This document shows positions 9,784 through 19,046 of a stretch of DNA of 64,000 bases, piece after piece. The stretch's first letter is position 1. Every line of letters starts with the position of its first letter. Below the pieces are notes generated by a model that was given only the letters and a program-made list of their open reading frames with translations, had not been told where the DNA came from and ran no database searches. Made by a program: the position numbers and the translations under genes. Source of the DNA: Raffaelea ambrosiae (Eukaryota > Ascomycota > Sordariomycetes > Ophiostomatales > Ophiostomataceae); NCBI GenBank assembly GCA_002778195.1, contig PCDI01000006.1, forward strand, positions 1,307,950-1,371,949, given 5' to 3'.

Positions 9784-10887
9784 TTGCGTTTTGGCTGCCC
9801 GTAGGCTTCTTTGCTGCTGTCGGAGGACTCAATTCTTGGGTACTTTTTTTGGTTGTTTGTGGGTATGCAGATGCATGAAGCCGGCCTCGGCCGTTCGGCT
9901 GCGTGTGGATGCGCTGCGGGCGATCGGTAGAAAATACACACAAATGGGGCCAAACGAACAGCCAGACTAGTTTCTCCCAGGGAGCACCCCGCTTTCCCCG
10001 GATTTCGATTCCGAGACCCAGTCTTGTTTCAGTGTTCCCACTGCGGCACCGCCTGCTCCCACCTAGTCTTGTTTCAGTGTTCCCACTGCTGCACCTCCTC
10101 TTGCCATGATGAGGCCAACATCGTGTTCACGATGCGCATCGCAGAGATCGCACCAGCCATCGTCCGCAGTGTCGTGGAATGCGCCGGTCCTTCGGGTTCG
10201 GCACAATGGCTCCTGGGATGCGGTGGCATCCAGTGAACAGCCACGAAAGCCACAACGGACGGAGACCGCGTTCCACGGATTCTGGTTTCCGAAGAGCCAT
10301 CCTCGCCCCGCCCCGTGCTCTGCCTCGTTTGCACACGCATCGTGTCGGCGAATGGCATGGCGTTCCCTTGGGTATCGTGTGCGTGACTCGTATGAGTGAC
10401 TGTCATCGGGCGCCTTTCGTGGCCCAGACACTGTGGCCGACTTGGTTCGCCGTCGCCGGCACAAAGATAGCGAGTCCTGCTCTTCCCCGCTGCCACATGT
10501 GCGCTCTCGTGACCACGGCCGGTCTGACTGGCCTCCTCGTGCAGAGACATCTCCCCCGCAGTGTGCTGGGCCTCTGGTCACGATCCCCGATAGGCACCTT
10601 GCGATGTCGCTTGCGTGCCCGGCTACATAGGGTTTGTTTGGGGGGCAATCTTCGTCCGAATACGATGGTGCTCTCGATCCCTTCTCCGCAGCAGCCCCGA
10701 CGTCCCGAAGAGCCCTTTTCGTGACCCCCCGGGCTGTCCATGGCCCGGGTCTGCCCATAATAAGTGTGGGTGCTGCTGGGGGTGACACTCTGGATCTCCT
10801 GTTCCTTGGAAGTCTCGCACCACGTCGGCCACCAGAAATCCTGTAATCCTGTTTCCGTCGCACCCTTGGGTTTCTCGAACAGCACCC
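9784..10887. promoter_or_regulatory. divergent intergenic region (Zn2Cys6 gene / butanediol-dehydrogenase-like gene)
   Basis: About 1.1 kb between head-to-head genes. Several short open frames exist on both strands but none shows conserved motifs. It contains a 45-bp-period direct repeat at 10021-10094. A regulatory role is inferred from orientation only. Confidence 0.45.
10021..10094. repeat. two-copy direct repeat, 45-bp period
   Basis: GTCTTGTTTCAGTGTTCCCA followed by CTGC occurs at 10021 and again at 10066, with diverged flanks. It sits in the divergent promoter region. Confidence 0.8.
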
Positions 10888-12127
10888 ATGTCGGCCACAA
10901 CCACCACCCACAGCGTCACAGCCCTGCGCTTCTACAAGGCGGGCGACATTCGCCTGGACAAGATCGCGCCCCAGTACGTGTCACGTGATATGGACAACCG
11001 CCCATACCAAAGAAGTCCATCTCTACCAAACGCGCCTTGCTGCGGGCGCCGGGTGTACTGACATGTCCGTGGCCAGACCCTGCGGCCCCGACCAGGTACG
11101 CATCAAGGTGGCGTACTGTGGCATCTGTGGCAGCGATGTGCACGAGTTTCTCGCGGGCCCGATCTTGATCCCCCCCGCGGGCACCACCAATCCCCATACG
11201 GGGGCCACGATCCCGGTCGTGCTGGGCCACGAGTTCTCCGGCACCATTCTCGAGCGCGGCGCCCACGCCGCGCACCTGCCCGTCGGCCAGCGCGTGGTCT
11301 GCCTGCCGACCTGCGACCATCGCCAGTATGCCGAGCCGCTCTGCCGCCAGTGCCAGGCCGGGCGCTTCAACATCTGCGACGCCTACGCGGGCCACGGCCT
11401 CAGCGCCCCCGGCGGCGGCTTCAGCGACGAGATCGTCGTCCACCTGCTCAACGTCGTGCCCCTGCCCGACGCGGTCAGCCTCAAGGCGGCGGCGCTCATC
11501 GAGCCCCTGGCCGTGGCCCAGCACTGCATCACGCACGCGGGCTTCCAGGCGGGCGACGCCGTGCTCATCTGCGGCGCGGGCCCCATCGGGCTGGCCCTGC
11601 TGCTGCTCCTGCGCGGTATGGGGGCCGCGCAGATCATCATGACCGAGATTCTCGGCACGCGGATGCAGCGCGCCCGCCAGTTCGGGGCCGACCACGTCCT
11701 CAACCCCGTCGAGCACGGCGCCACCACGGCCGAGACGGCCGAGACGATCCGCGCGCTGGCGGGCGGCCGCGACGGCGTCGACCTCGCCTTTGATGCCATG
11801 GGCCTGCAGTCCACGCTGGACCTGTCCATTGCGAGCGTCAAGCCGCGCGGCACCATCTTCAACGTCGCCATCCACGAGAAGCCGCTGGCGCTCCACCTGA
11901 ACGCCCTGGTCGTCAAGGAGAAGACCCTGAAGGCCGGCATCTGCTACGTGCCGGACGATTTCCAGGCCGTGATTGCACGGCTGGCCGACGGCACGCTCGA
12001 TGCGGAGAAGATGATTACGTCGGTCGTGCCGCTGTCCAACATTGTCCAGGACGGCTTCGGAGAGCTGGTGAACAACCGCGAGGCCCATGTCAAGATCATC
12101 GTCCAGCCCGACGGCAGCAAAGAGTAA
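10888..12127 (+). CDS. (R,R)-butanediol-dehydrogenase-like zinc MDR
   Basis: Two exons: 10888-10973 and 11077-12127, 378 residues. The intron (donor GTACGT, branch CTGAC, acceptor CCAG) restores KIAPQPCGPDQVRIKVAYCGICGSD. Zinc-MDR features: CGICGSDVHEF, GHEFSGTI, structural cysteines ending CRQCQAGRFNIC, the substrate-side segment LIEPLAVAQH, and the Rossmann glycines CGAGPIG. The overall plan, including an N-terminal LRFYKAGDIRL and a C-terminal VPDDFQAVI, follows yeast BDH1-type 2,3-butanediol dehydrogenases (NAD+-linked diol/acetoin interconversion). The exact substrate is inferred from resemblance only. It is convergent with the cyclase gene. Confidence 0.9.
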
Positions 12128-12144
12128 CTGGCAATGCGAATCGA

Positions 12145-12250
12145 AAAGAAAAGAAGAAGAAGAAGAAGAAGAAGAAAGAAAAGACAGAAAGAAAAAGAAA
12201 AAGAAGAAGAAAGAAAAAGAAGAAAAAAGAAAAAAAGAAAGAAAGAAAAC
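12145..12250. repeat. purine-rich AAGA/AAAGA microsatellite
   Basis: An almost pure A/G tract with AAGAAG and AAAGA units begins about 20 bases after the butanediol-dehydrogenase-like stop codon. It lies between two converging genes. Confidence 0.9.
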
Positions 12251-12360
12251 CACTGATGTATGTACTTATGAGGTAGTCATGTGGCAACAGAATGAGAATG
12301 TCCATCACTTTTGTTTTGCACAATCACGTTGTTTCGTAGTTTCTGTTCTTTCCTGTCTGT

Positions 12361-12410
12361 ATACAATGTCATGGTTTATTCCCTGTCTGGATACAATGTC
12401 ATGGTTTATT
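12361..12410. repeat. two-copy direct repeat, 30-bp period
   Basis: ATACAATGTCATGGTTTATT occurs at 12361 and at 12391. It lies just beyond the cyclase stop codon, so it would be within or near that gene's 3' untranslated region. Confidence 0.85.
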
Positions 12411-12466
12411 ATGTTGCGCGTTTGGCAGAATACCGCTACGATCCATCCTTCGGCCTTGGGTCGCCA

Positions 12467-13931
12467 TCACAGCACTGCCAGAGCATTCGCAAGACTCGCT
12501 ATTCCTCCTGGCGTGGCTGTTAGTGTGTGTTCCCGATGCTGGACAAAATGTCTGTGGCCTACCGGGCATGTTGAGCGGCGTACTCATAAAGAGAAAGGAC
12601 CATTTCTTCTTCTCGTGGCACTTTGTCGCCAGGGACTAGGTTCTCGTCAGCTTGTCTCGGGATGCCGACCAAGGAGGAGCAAGGCGGAGCCCATGGCTTA
12701 CCTCCAGGTCAAACATTTCACCAATGGGCACCCCCCACAGGCCCAAAAGGTATTCGTGCTGTATTTGCGTCAAACAACTGGTCAGCATACTACCACATCC
12801 ATTCGCCACCAAGGAGGCATCGTACCAGGGCCCAGTCTCCTGGAGGCCAGCATTCCCACGAGGGAGCGTCCCCGGCCACGGCGCTGAAATAACTGCAGAA
12901 AAGCATGAGAAAAGAGACCATCAACGCATGTCGCCAGACACGGCATGCAGGGGCCCTGCATGGACATACCTGTCGTGGAGCCATGTCTTGATGTCCTCCG
13001 TCTGGGCCACGCCTGCGAGGTTCGGCCGGGGGGAGCCCCCCTCGTCCAGTCTGCCGGGGTCGTCTTTCTCATACTTGTAGTAGGCCGACGTGTAGCCGCT
13101 CCGGATGAGAAGGATGTCTCCGCGCCTGAACTCGGTGCCCTGGTCTTGGGCCACGGCGAGCAGCTCGTCGAGGGGAATCGCGTGCGAGGTGAACGGGTCG
13201 TATGCCTCGCCCCTGTGGCCCTTCCACGCGTAGTAGTCCAGCAGCACGCCCCGACCGACGATGCCGTGGTTGGACAGGGCTTGGATGCCACAGCGAGTGC
13301 CTACATCCTGTTGTCAACCAATGCCGATGTGCGCGCGCGTATGGCCGAGACTGGATGGGGACGTACTGGTCTGGACCTCGTCCGCCGTCAGGTCATTGTA
13401 GAAGCGCTTGTGCGCAAAGTGGCCATAATGGCGGAAGCCGTCCCACTGGCTGCCGGACTGGGTGTTCATGTCGACCCAGTCATCAAACACCATGGGCCCG
13501 TCGGGGTGGTTCTGGAGCCGGTGCTTGCACGCATCGCGTCCAAATGCCGGCTTGGCGGGCAGGTTCATGGGCCAGCTGTGGGATCGCATGCGCGTGAGTT
13601 TGGGGCCAGCGAGCCGAGCTTCGTATGGGATACACACTTGAGAGACACAACATCGCCATCGACCACTTCGGCCTGGGCTGCTTTCACGACGTCGGGGGTC
13701 AAGAGGTTGACCCGGCCAATCTACCATGGCAACCGAGTCTACGGGTTAGAAGCATGTTCCCTCTTCTGGGCAAAGGACGGATGGGCTTCGCTCGTGGGTG
13801 GTGTCACCTGCCTCGTCCGACGTTCCCCATATCCAACTTGTCTCTGGTGGCACATGGGTGCCCTTGTTGAACTCCTTCAGCTGCTCGAGTGTCGGCAGCC
13901 CCTCGGGGAAGAGCTTCGTGGCGTGATCCAT
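12467..13931 (-). CDS. cyclase-family (PF04199-type) metal-dependent hydrolase, 8 exons, one GC-AG intron
   Basis: Exons leftward: 13931-13812, 13720-13638, 13575-13367, 13300-12970, 12892-12826, 12758-12702, 12635-12563, 12516-12467; total 990 nt, 329 residues. All phases agree. Landmarks: GLPTLEQLKEF, DEIGRVNLLTP, VVSLNWPMNLPAKPAFGR, SGSQWDGFRHYGH (putative metal region), GIVGRGVLLDYY, GDILLIRSGY, AVAGDAPSWECWP, LGLWGVPIGEMFDLE and the C-terminal NMPATPGGIASLANALAVL, as in fungal cyclase-like proteins related to kynurenine formamidase. Intron 1 can be in frame only with a GC donor (GAG|GCAGGT); the overlapping GT donor shifts the frame. The substrate is unknown. The gene diverges from the RBR ligase gene. 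Confidence 0.85.
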
Positions 13932-14733
13932 CCTGGGGTGATGGCGGGATGGGTGTGATTTGGGCAATGGCTGTACGGGTTGACGACTCAGCCAAACGGG
14001 GACCAGGGGACCATGTTCAAATGAAACGAGGCCCAAGATTTGTTGTCTGCGTCCCGATCTTGCTGCTCAAGATCAACTAGGTCGGAAAGAGTGTTCCGTG
14101 CCAAGGTTTAGCTCAAGTAGCCGGACGTGGAGTGACCCCAACGAGAACCCGAGCCAGCTCGACCGGCCCGACAAGCTCGTTCGTTTTAGCGTGCAAACGC
14201 CGCGACAGAAATGCAACCACACTTGGCTAATGCAAACTAGCGCCTCCACCCCGGGTTCAGCCTCGTCTCGATGTCTGCATGGCATCTCGGAGGCATCGCA
14301 AAGGCATCTCTCCGTGCCATTGGACGAGGCATTGTCCCGAAGCGAATCACAGGCAACAACAGAGAGTCGTGGAAAGATGCGTTGCTGAAAGTCAAAACCG
14401 GCGGCTGGCCAATGGCTTGCCAAGAACGCCAGGCTCACCACATCCGACCCATAAGACTGGCAACGATTGTTGTCGTCCTCTGTTTGGTCGAATATGCATT
14501 CACGTGTTTGAGGCCAACCGCCCCGCTGAGGCCTACCGACCTGCCGCGCAGTGCCTGCCCAACCCCAGCCGGGTTTCGCTGCCAGGCGAGCTCTTCGTCA
14601 TCCCAACCATCTTCCCACGTTCCAACTTTCTATTTATTCAACCATCACACCATCTCCCATATTCCGACTTCCTGTTTGTGCAACCATCACACTATCTCCC
14701 ATATTCCGACTGGCTGTTTGCTCAACCATCAAC
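13932..14733. promoter_or_regulatory. divergent region (cyclase / RBR ligase) with a repeated 5' leader
   Basis: About 800 bases between head-to-head genes. The RBR-proximal part is a 42-bp-period repeat (about 14604-14733). From 14551 the frame leading into the RBR gene is already open, so this leader could be translated; I treat it as untranslated because it is repeat-derived and lacks conserved sequence. Confidence 0.4.
14604..14733. repeat. 42-bp tandem repeat ending at the RBR start codon
   Basis: CAACCATC marks unit starts at 14639, 14681 and 14723 (period exactly 42), with a shorter diverged unit from 14604. Full units contain ATCTCCCATATTCCGACT. The last, truncated unit runs directly into the chosen ATG at 14734. 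The period is a multiple of three and the frame is open through it. Confidence 0.85.
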
Positions 14734-16101
14734 ATGGGCAACATTTTTGGTCGTCCACCCGCTCCCCGGCCGGCTCCTTGGCCCCTTCAACCGCCTGAAC
14801 TATACAACCCTCCGCCTGAACTATACAACTATCATGCTTATGACTACGCGCCCATGCCGCGACCGGCAGCCACGGCGACGAGACGGGAGCCGTGCCCGTA
14901 TTTCAGCAGCCACGGCGTTTGCCTCCAGGGCGATGCCTGCGGCTTCGCGCACGACACGGCCGCGGCGGCACCCGATGCTGAGAAGCGGAGGCCCTGCATC
15001 TTCTTTGCGCGCGGCCACTGCAAGAAGGGCCGCGCGTGCAACTTTTCCCACGACCTGTCCCGCTCGGCCGAGACGCGAGAGGCGGCAGACGACGGCGCGG
15101 CCGCCGAGACATGCACGCGCGAGCTGGGCGGGGCCTGGGTCGAGTTCGGGGCCGGCGCCGCGGTGGCCAAGATCTCCCTGCCGGGCGACTTTTCGGCCGT
15201 CCGCATCAGCATCCTGCCGGCCGACAGCACGGCCGCGTCGGTGGCGCGACTGCTGGCCGGCGTCGGCGTGCAGGTCCACACGTCGCGGGTGCGGATGGTC
15301 GGCGCGCCGGCAGCCGACAAGGGCCCATACAAGGGACCCAGCCAGGGCCACACCACAGCCATCATCAAGGTGGAAGAGGCCAGCTTTGCCAAGACGGTGT
15401 GTGCGCGCCTGGGGACGGCGCAAGGCGACAGCAGCAGCAGCAGCAGCGTGACAGCGACGGCCATCCCGGTGCCCCTGCCGGAGGGCTCCAACTTCCACCA
15501 CGTTGACTGCCGCCAGGTGTCCTGCTCGTGGTACCGGCCGACCACCGAGGCGGCACTGTCGTTCGGACACCCGGACGCAGCCGTCCGGGTGCAGCGCAAG
15601 TTCCGCGACGGCAAGTACAGGGTGCAGGGGCGCAAGGTGCGTGCCCGCGTCGTGCCGGGGCCGGCGACGGTGCAGCTGCAGAACCTGCCCGAGCACACGA
15701 CGGCGCTGCACATCACCCAAAGCATCACCGCGCCGGCCGACACGCCGATCCGCATGACCGTCGCCCAGGCCTACGAGCCCGACATGGTCATGGACGCGAC
15801 GCTGATCAAGTCGATGCTGACCGCGATCGGGCCCCTGGAGCGCTGGCACGCGCCCGACACCCCCCCGACCAGCGGCAAGCGGTTCCGCGTCCAGGCCACC
15901 TTTGGCGACGAGACCCAGGCCGCCGCCGCCGCCGCCGCGCTGCACAACCAGCCGCTGCCGTTCTACGCGGCCGGCAAGCTGTTTGCGCAGGTGGTCACCT
16001 GCGTGCGCTTCAAGGTGTCGAGCCGGGTGTACGGCGTGGTCCAGGAGCAGATCCACGCCTGCAAGGCCGACTGGCAGCGGCAGTTTGTCCGCTTCTTTGT
16101 G

Positions 16102-16133
<32 letters not shown>

Positions 16134-17199
16134 CCAGAAGCGCCGCCAGGGCTACCTCGTGCTGCGTCTCGAGGGCGAGGACCGGCCGCGGGTCCTGGCC
16201 GCGCGCCAGACGCTCGAGGGCATCGTCCACGGGCAGGTGATGCGGACGCCGGACGGCCGGACCCTCTGGTACGCCCGCCTGGCCGTGGGCCGCGCGACGT
16301 ACCGCCAGATGCAGGCCATCGAGGCGCGGCTGGGCGTCGTCATAGTGCGCGACGTGCGCCTGTCGCAGTTCCGCGTCTTTGGTCCCGTCGAGCAGCACGT
16401 GCCGGCCGCCGAGGCCCTGCACCAGCTGATGCAGGAGGTCGCCCAGGCCGCCCAGGCCGCCGCCCGGGCCGCCGCCCCGGTGGCTGCCTTGCCACCGACG
16501 ACGACGGCGACGGCCACCGGGTGTCCCCTCTGCTTCGACGACTGGGACGACGAGACCGTCCAGATGGCCTGCGGCCACGTCTGCTGCGCCGGCTGCTTCA
16601 TGAACATGTGCCAGTCCACCGCCGGCGCGATCGTCTGCCCCGTCGACGGATGCCGCCGCCGCCGCCACCACGACCGCGGCGGGGCCGAGGACGGGCCGGC
16701 CCTGGTCGGCCTGCCCGTCATCCAGCAGAGCCTGCTGTCGGAGACGTTCGAGGACGTGCTCAGCACCGCCTTTGTCGCCCACGTCCGCCGCCACCCCGAG
16801 GCCTTCCGCTTCTGCCCGACACCCGACTGCGACCAGATCTACCGCACGACGACGACGACAACGACGGCAACGACGGCGGCGGCGACGACGACGACATTCA
16901 CGTGCGCCAAGTGCTTCGCCTCCCTCTGCACGACCTGCCACGTCGCCCACCCGGGCGTCCGCTGTGCCGAACGCGGCGGCGCGACCGCCCGCCACACGCG
17001 CGACCAGGCCGACCGAGCGCGGCTCGGCATCAAGGACTGTCCCCGCTGCGGCACGGGCATCCAGAAGAGCACCGGGTGCAACCACATGCAGTGTCTGGTG
17101 TGCAGAGCACATCTGTGCTGGCAATGCCTCGCGCTCTTTGACGAGGCGGACCCCTGCTACGCTCATATGCGCCGGGCGCACGGTAGCATCGGCACGTAG
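14734..17199 (+). CDS. CCCH zinc-finger RBR-type E3 ubiquitin ligase
   Basis: Single exon, 821 residues from the ATG at 14734 (an in-frame ATG at 14551 would add a 61-residue repeat-encoded leader). Two CCCH fingers lie at C54-x8-C63-x5-C69-x3-H73 and C88-x7-C96-x5-C102-x3-H106, which usually bind RNA. A long middle region follows with possible RRM-like folds and an 11-Asn run near residue 456 encoded by AAC repeats. The C-terminal RBR module is complete: RING1 from about residue 597 (CPLCFDDW, MACGHVCCAGC), IBR (FCPTPDCDQIY, then CAKCFASLCTTCHVAHPGVRC), and RING2 (CPRCGTGIQKSTGCNHMQC) with likely catalytic Cys near 782. RBR ligases pass ubiquitin through that Cys. A Thr-rich insertion splits the IBR. 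The substrate is unknown. Confidence 0.9.
16099..16134 (+). repeat. AAC trinucleotide run encoding 11 Asn
   Basis: A perfect AAC repeat lies inside the RBR gene and gives an uninterrupted Asn tract between predicted folded parts. Confidence 0.9.
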
Positions 17200-17535
17200 G
17201 TTCGGCTGTAGTGCAGTCGTTCGGCATTGTTTCCGGACCGGTGTCTCTTACGACTGTCTGGCGAAGCGTGAGATCAGAGTCTACTGAAAATGTGTTTGAA
17301 AATTTCAATCCCCTACTATGTACAGAAGAGAAACGGACTATCTGAAAAATCGAGACTCGAACACGTCGCCATCTGGCCTTGGGACGTTCGCTCCATGTAA
17401 TAAACGCTACCGGAAAATGCTCACAATGCGCAACAGCCATGCAAACCCCATCCCTGCCCCGGCCCAGCTTCGGTAGTGATCCAGCACCTGTCGTATGAAG
17501 CATACACATACGCCGCCCCCCCCCCCTCAATTTCA
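17200..17535. other. convergent intergenic region with a C run
   Basis: 336 bases between the stop codons of the RBR and permease genes. An 11-C run lies at 17516-17526. No coding pattern was seen. Confidence 0.5.
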
Positions 17536-19046
17536 TTAGTTCCGCGATGCGGTGCACGAGAACGAGCCGCCCACGGATCCATCGCGGTAGTTCTTGATCT
17601 AGGAAAAGGAACAAAAGTTAAAAGACAGTCCAGAACAGATGGCTGTGTGCGGGGTATACTCACAATGTCGTCCACGCTCGCATAGGTGCCGAGACCAAAG
17701 ATGACCATGCCGATGAGGAAGCAGAGGGCGTTGGCAATGCTGTAGACCAGGTTCCGCTGGCTGTGCCACGGGCCCTCCTTGATGAGGACAAACCACATGA
17801 TGGCCGGGAAGTAGAAGCTGAAGCCGGAGATGAAGAGCGACGAGATGAGGCCGAGCAGGTCGGAGAAGAAGGGGATGGCCTCGGCGATGACCCAGGCGAC
17901 AATGGTGACGATGAGAATGAGGACCAGCCAGGTGATCCAGCCCATGGGCGTGTTGATGTAGCGCACAACCGAGTTCTTGTAGACGCGGCCGTGGATGTAG
18001 CGCGCCACCACGGTGGTGTTGATGCTGCCGGAGATGAAGATGACGGGCAGGGCGAGGCCAAAGGCGATGCGCGAGGGCGTCTTGCCGGCGGACAGGAGCG
18101 CGGGCGACTCGACGTCGGGGCCGACAAAGGCGTAGATGACGGCGCCGGTGACGGTGTAGATGACCATCTCGATGATGCCGAGGGAGAAGACGCTCTTGGA
18201 GAAGTCGGTGGGGGTGTGCATCTCGTCCATGAAGCTGAACTGGCAAAAGGCGAAGCTGTAGGCGAAGGCGATGTTGAGGATGGGGATCATGGCCTCGGAC
18301 AGCGTCACGCCGGGCTTGGGCCACGCGCTCCAGGCGACGCCGGCCAGGCCGCCGGCGCGGTCGCTGGCCTGGATGCCGGTGACGATCATGGTGAAGATGA
18401 TGGCGACGATGATGGAGACAAAGTCGATGTAGCCGAGGACGGCAATGTCGGCAAACGACGGCGGGATGGCCAGGATGTAGAGCACGATGCCGGCGATGAC
18501 GCTAAAGACAATGGAGCACAGCTTGTTCTCCGACAGGTTGTTGAAGGCAATGGTGCCCGTCAGCACGTGCGAGCTCAGCGTGAAGACCAGCTGCAGCACA
18601 AACATGACGCCCACCACCTCGTAGGCCACGCGGCCGCCAATCAGGCGCGCCGCGTCCGCGTAGTGCGAGATGCCCGGGTGCCGGATCTTGACCTGGCCCA
18701 CGACGTAGCTCGCGTACATGGCCACCAGCCCGATGCCCACGCAGCACAGCACGCCCGCCACCATGCCCAGCGTGGCAAACGCCGCCGGCAGGCTCAGGCT
18801 GCCCAGCGCGATCGCCTCCACGATGAGCACCACCACCAGCCGCTTCCAGCCCAGCCGGTGGAAGTGCGCGTTGCCCTGCTCCACCAGCTGCTTCTCGGCG
18901 TCGCCCGCCACGATCTGGCTGTCGGCCAGGTGCGGCTCCTGCCACATCTGGCCATGCGACACGGTGCTGTACGGGTCCGGCTGCGACATGGTCTTGGTCG
19001 GCTTGTCGTCCGACGACGACGAGGGAGGCGAGGCCATGGGGTCCAT
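17536..19046 (-). CDS. Mtr-type neutral amino-acid permease (AAAP family)
   Basis: Two exons, leftward: 19046-17664 and 17598-17536, 481 residues. The intron (donor GTGAGT, acceptor CCTAG) replaces a spurious read-through tail with YASVDDIIKNYRDGS and an ordinary short C-terminus. A hydrophilic N-terminus of about 65 residues precedes roughly eleven hydrophobic segments. The early segment GSLSLPAAFATLG and SYVVGQVKIRHPGISHY match AAAP amino-acid/H+ symporters like Neurospora mtr, which import neutral aliphatic and aromatic amino acids at the plasma membrane. In-frame ATGs at codons 4 and 20 are alternative starts. The next gene on the same strand is an asparaginase, 2.5 kb away. Confidence 0.92.

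Noticed and set aside
7474..9804. 776-codon plus-strand frame opposite the Zn2Cys6 gene
   Set aside because: The minus strand shows a zinc cluster and fungal-factor domain; the plus frame is a composition artefact.
13368..13931. Calling the cyclase gene a frameshifted pseudogene
   Set aside because: A GC-AG intron explains the frame and all eight exons then agree in phase.
1..13931. Classical secondary-metabolite gene cluster
   Set aside because: Tailoring-type enzymes are present but no polyketide synthase, NRPS, terpene cyclase or prenyltransferase is visible.
14821..17181. 786-codon open frame antisense to the RBR gene
   Set aside because: It mirrors a GC-rich coding strand, lacks domain motifs, and is rich in Arg, Gly and Val as expected for a shadow frame.
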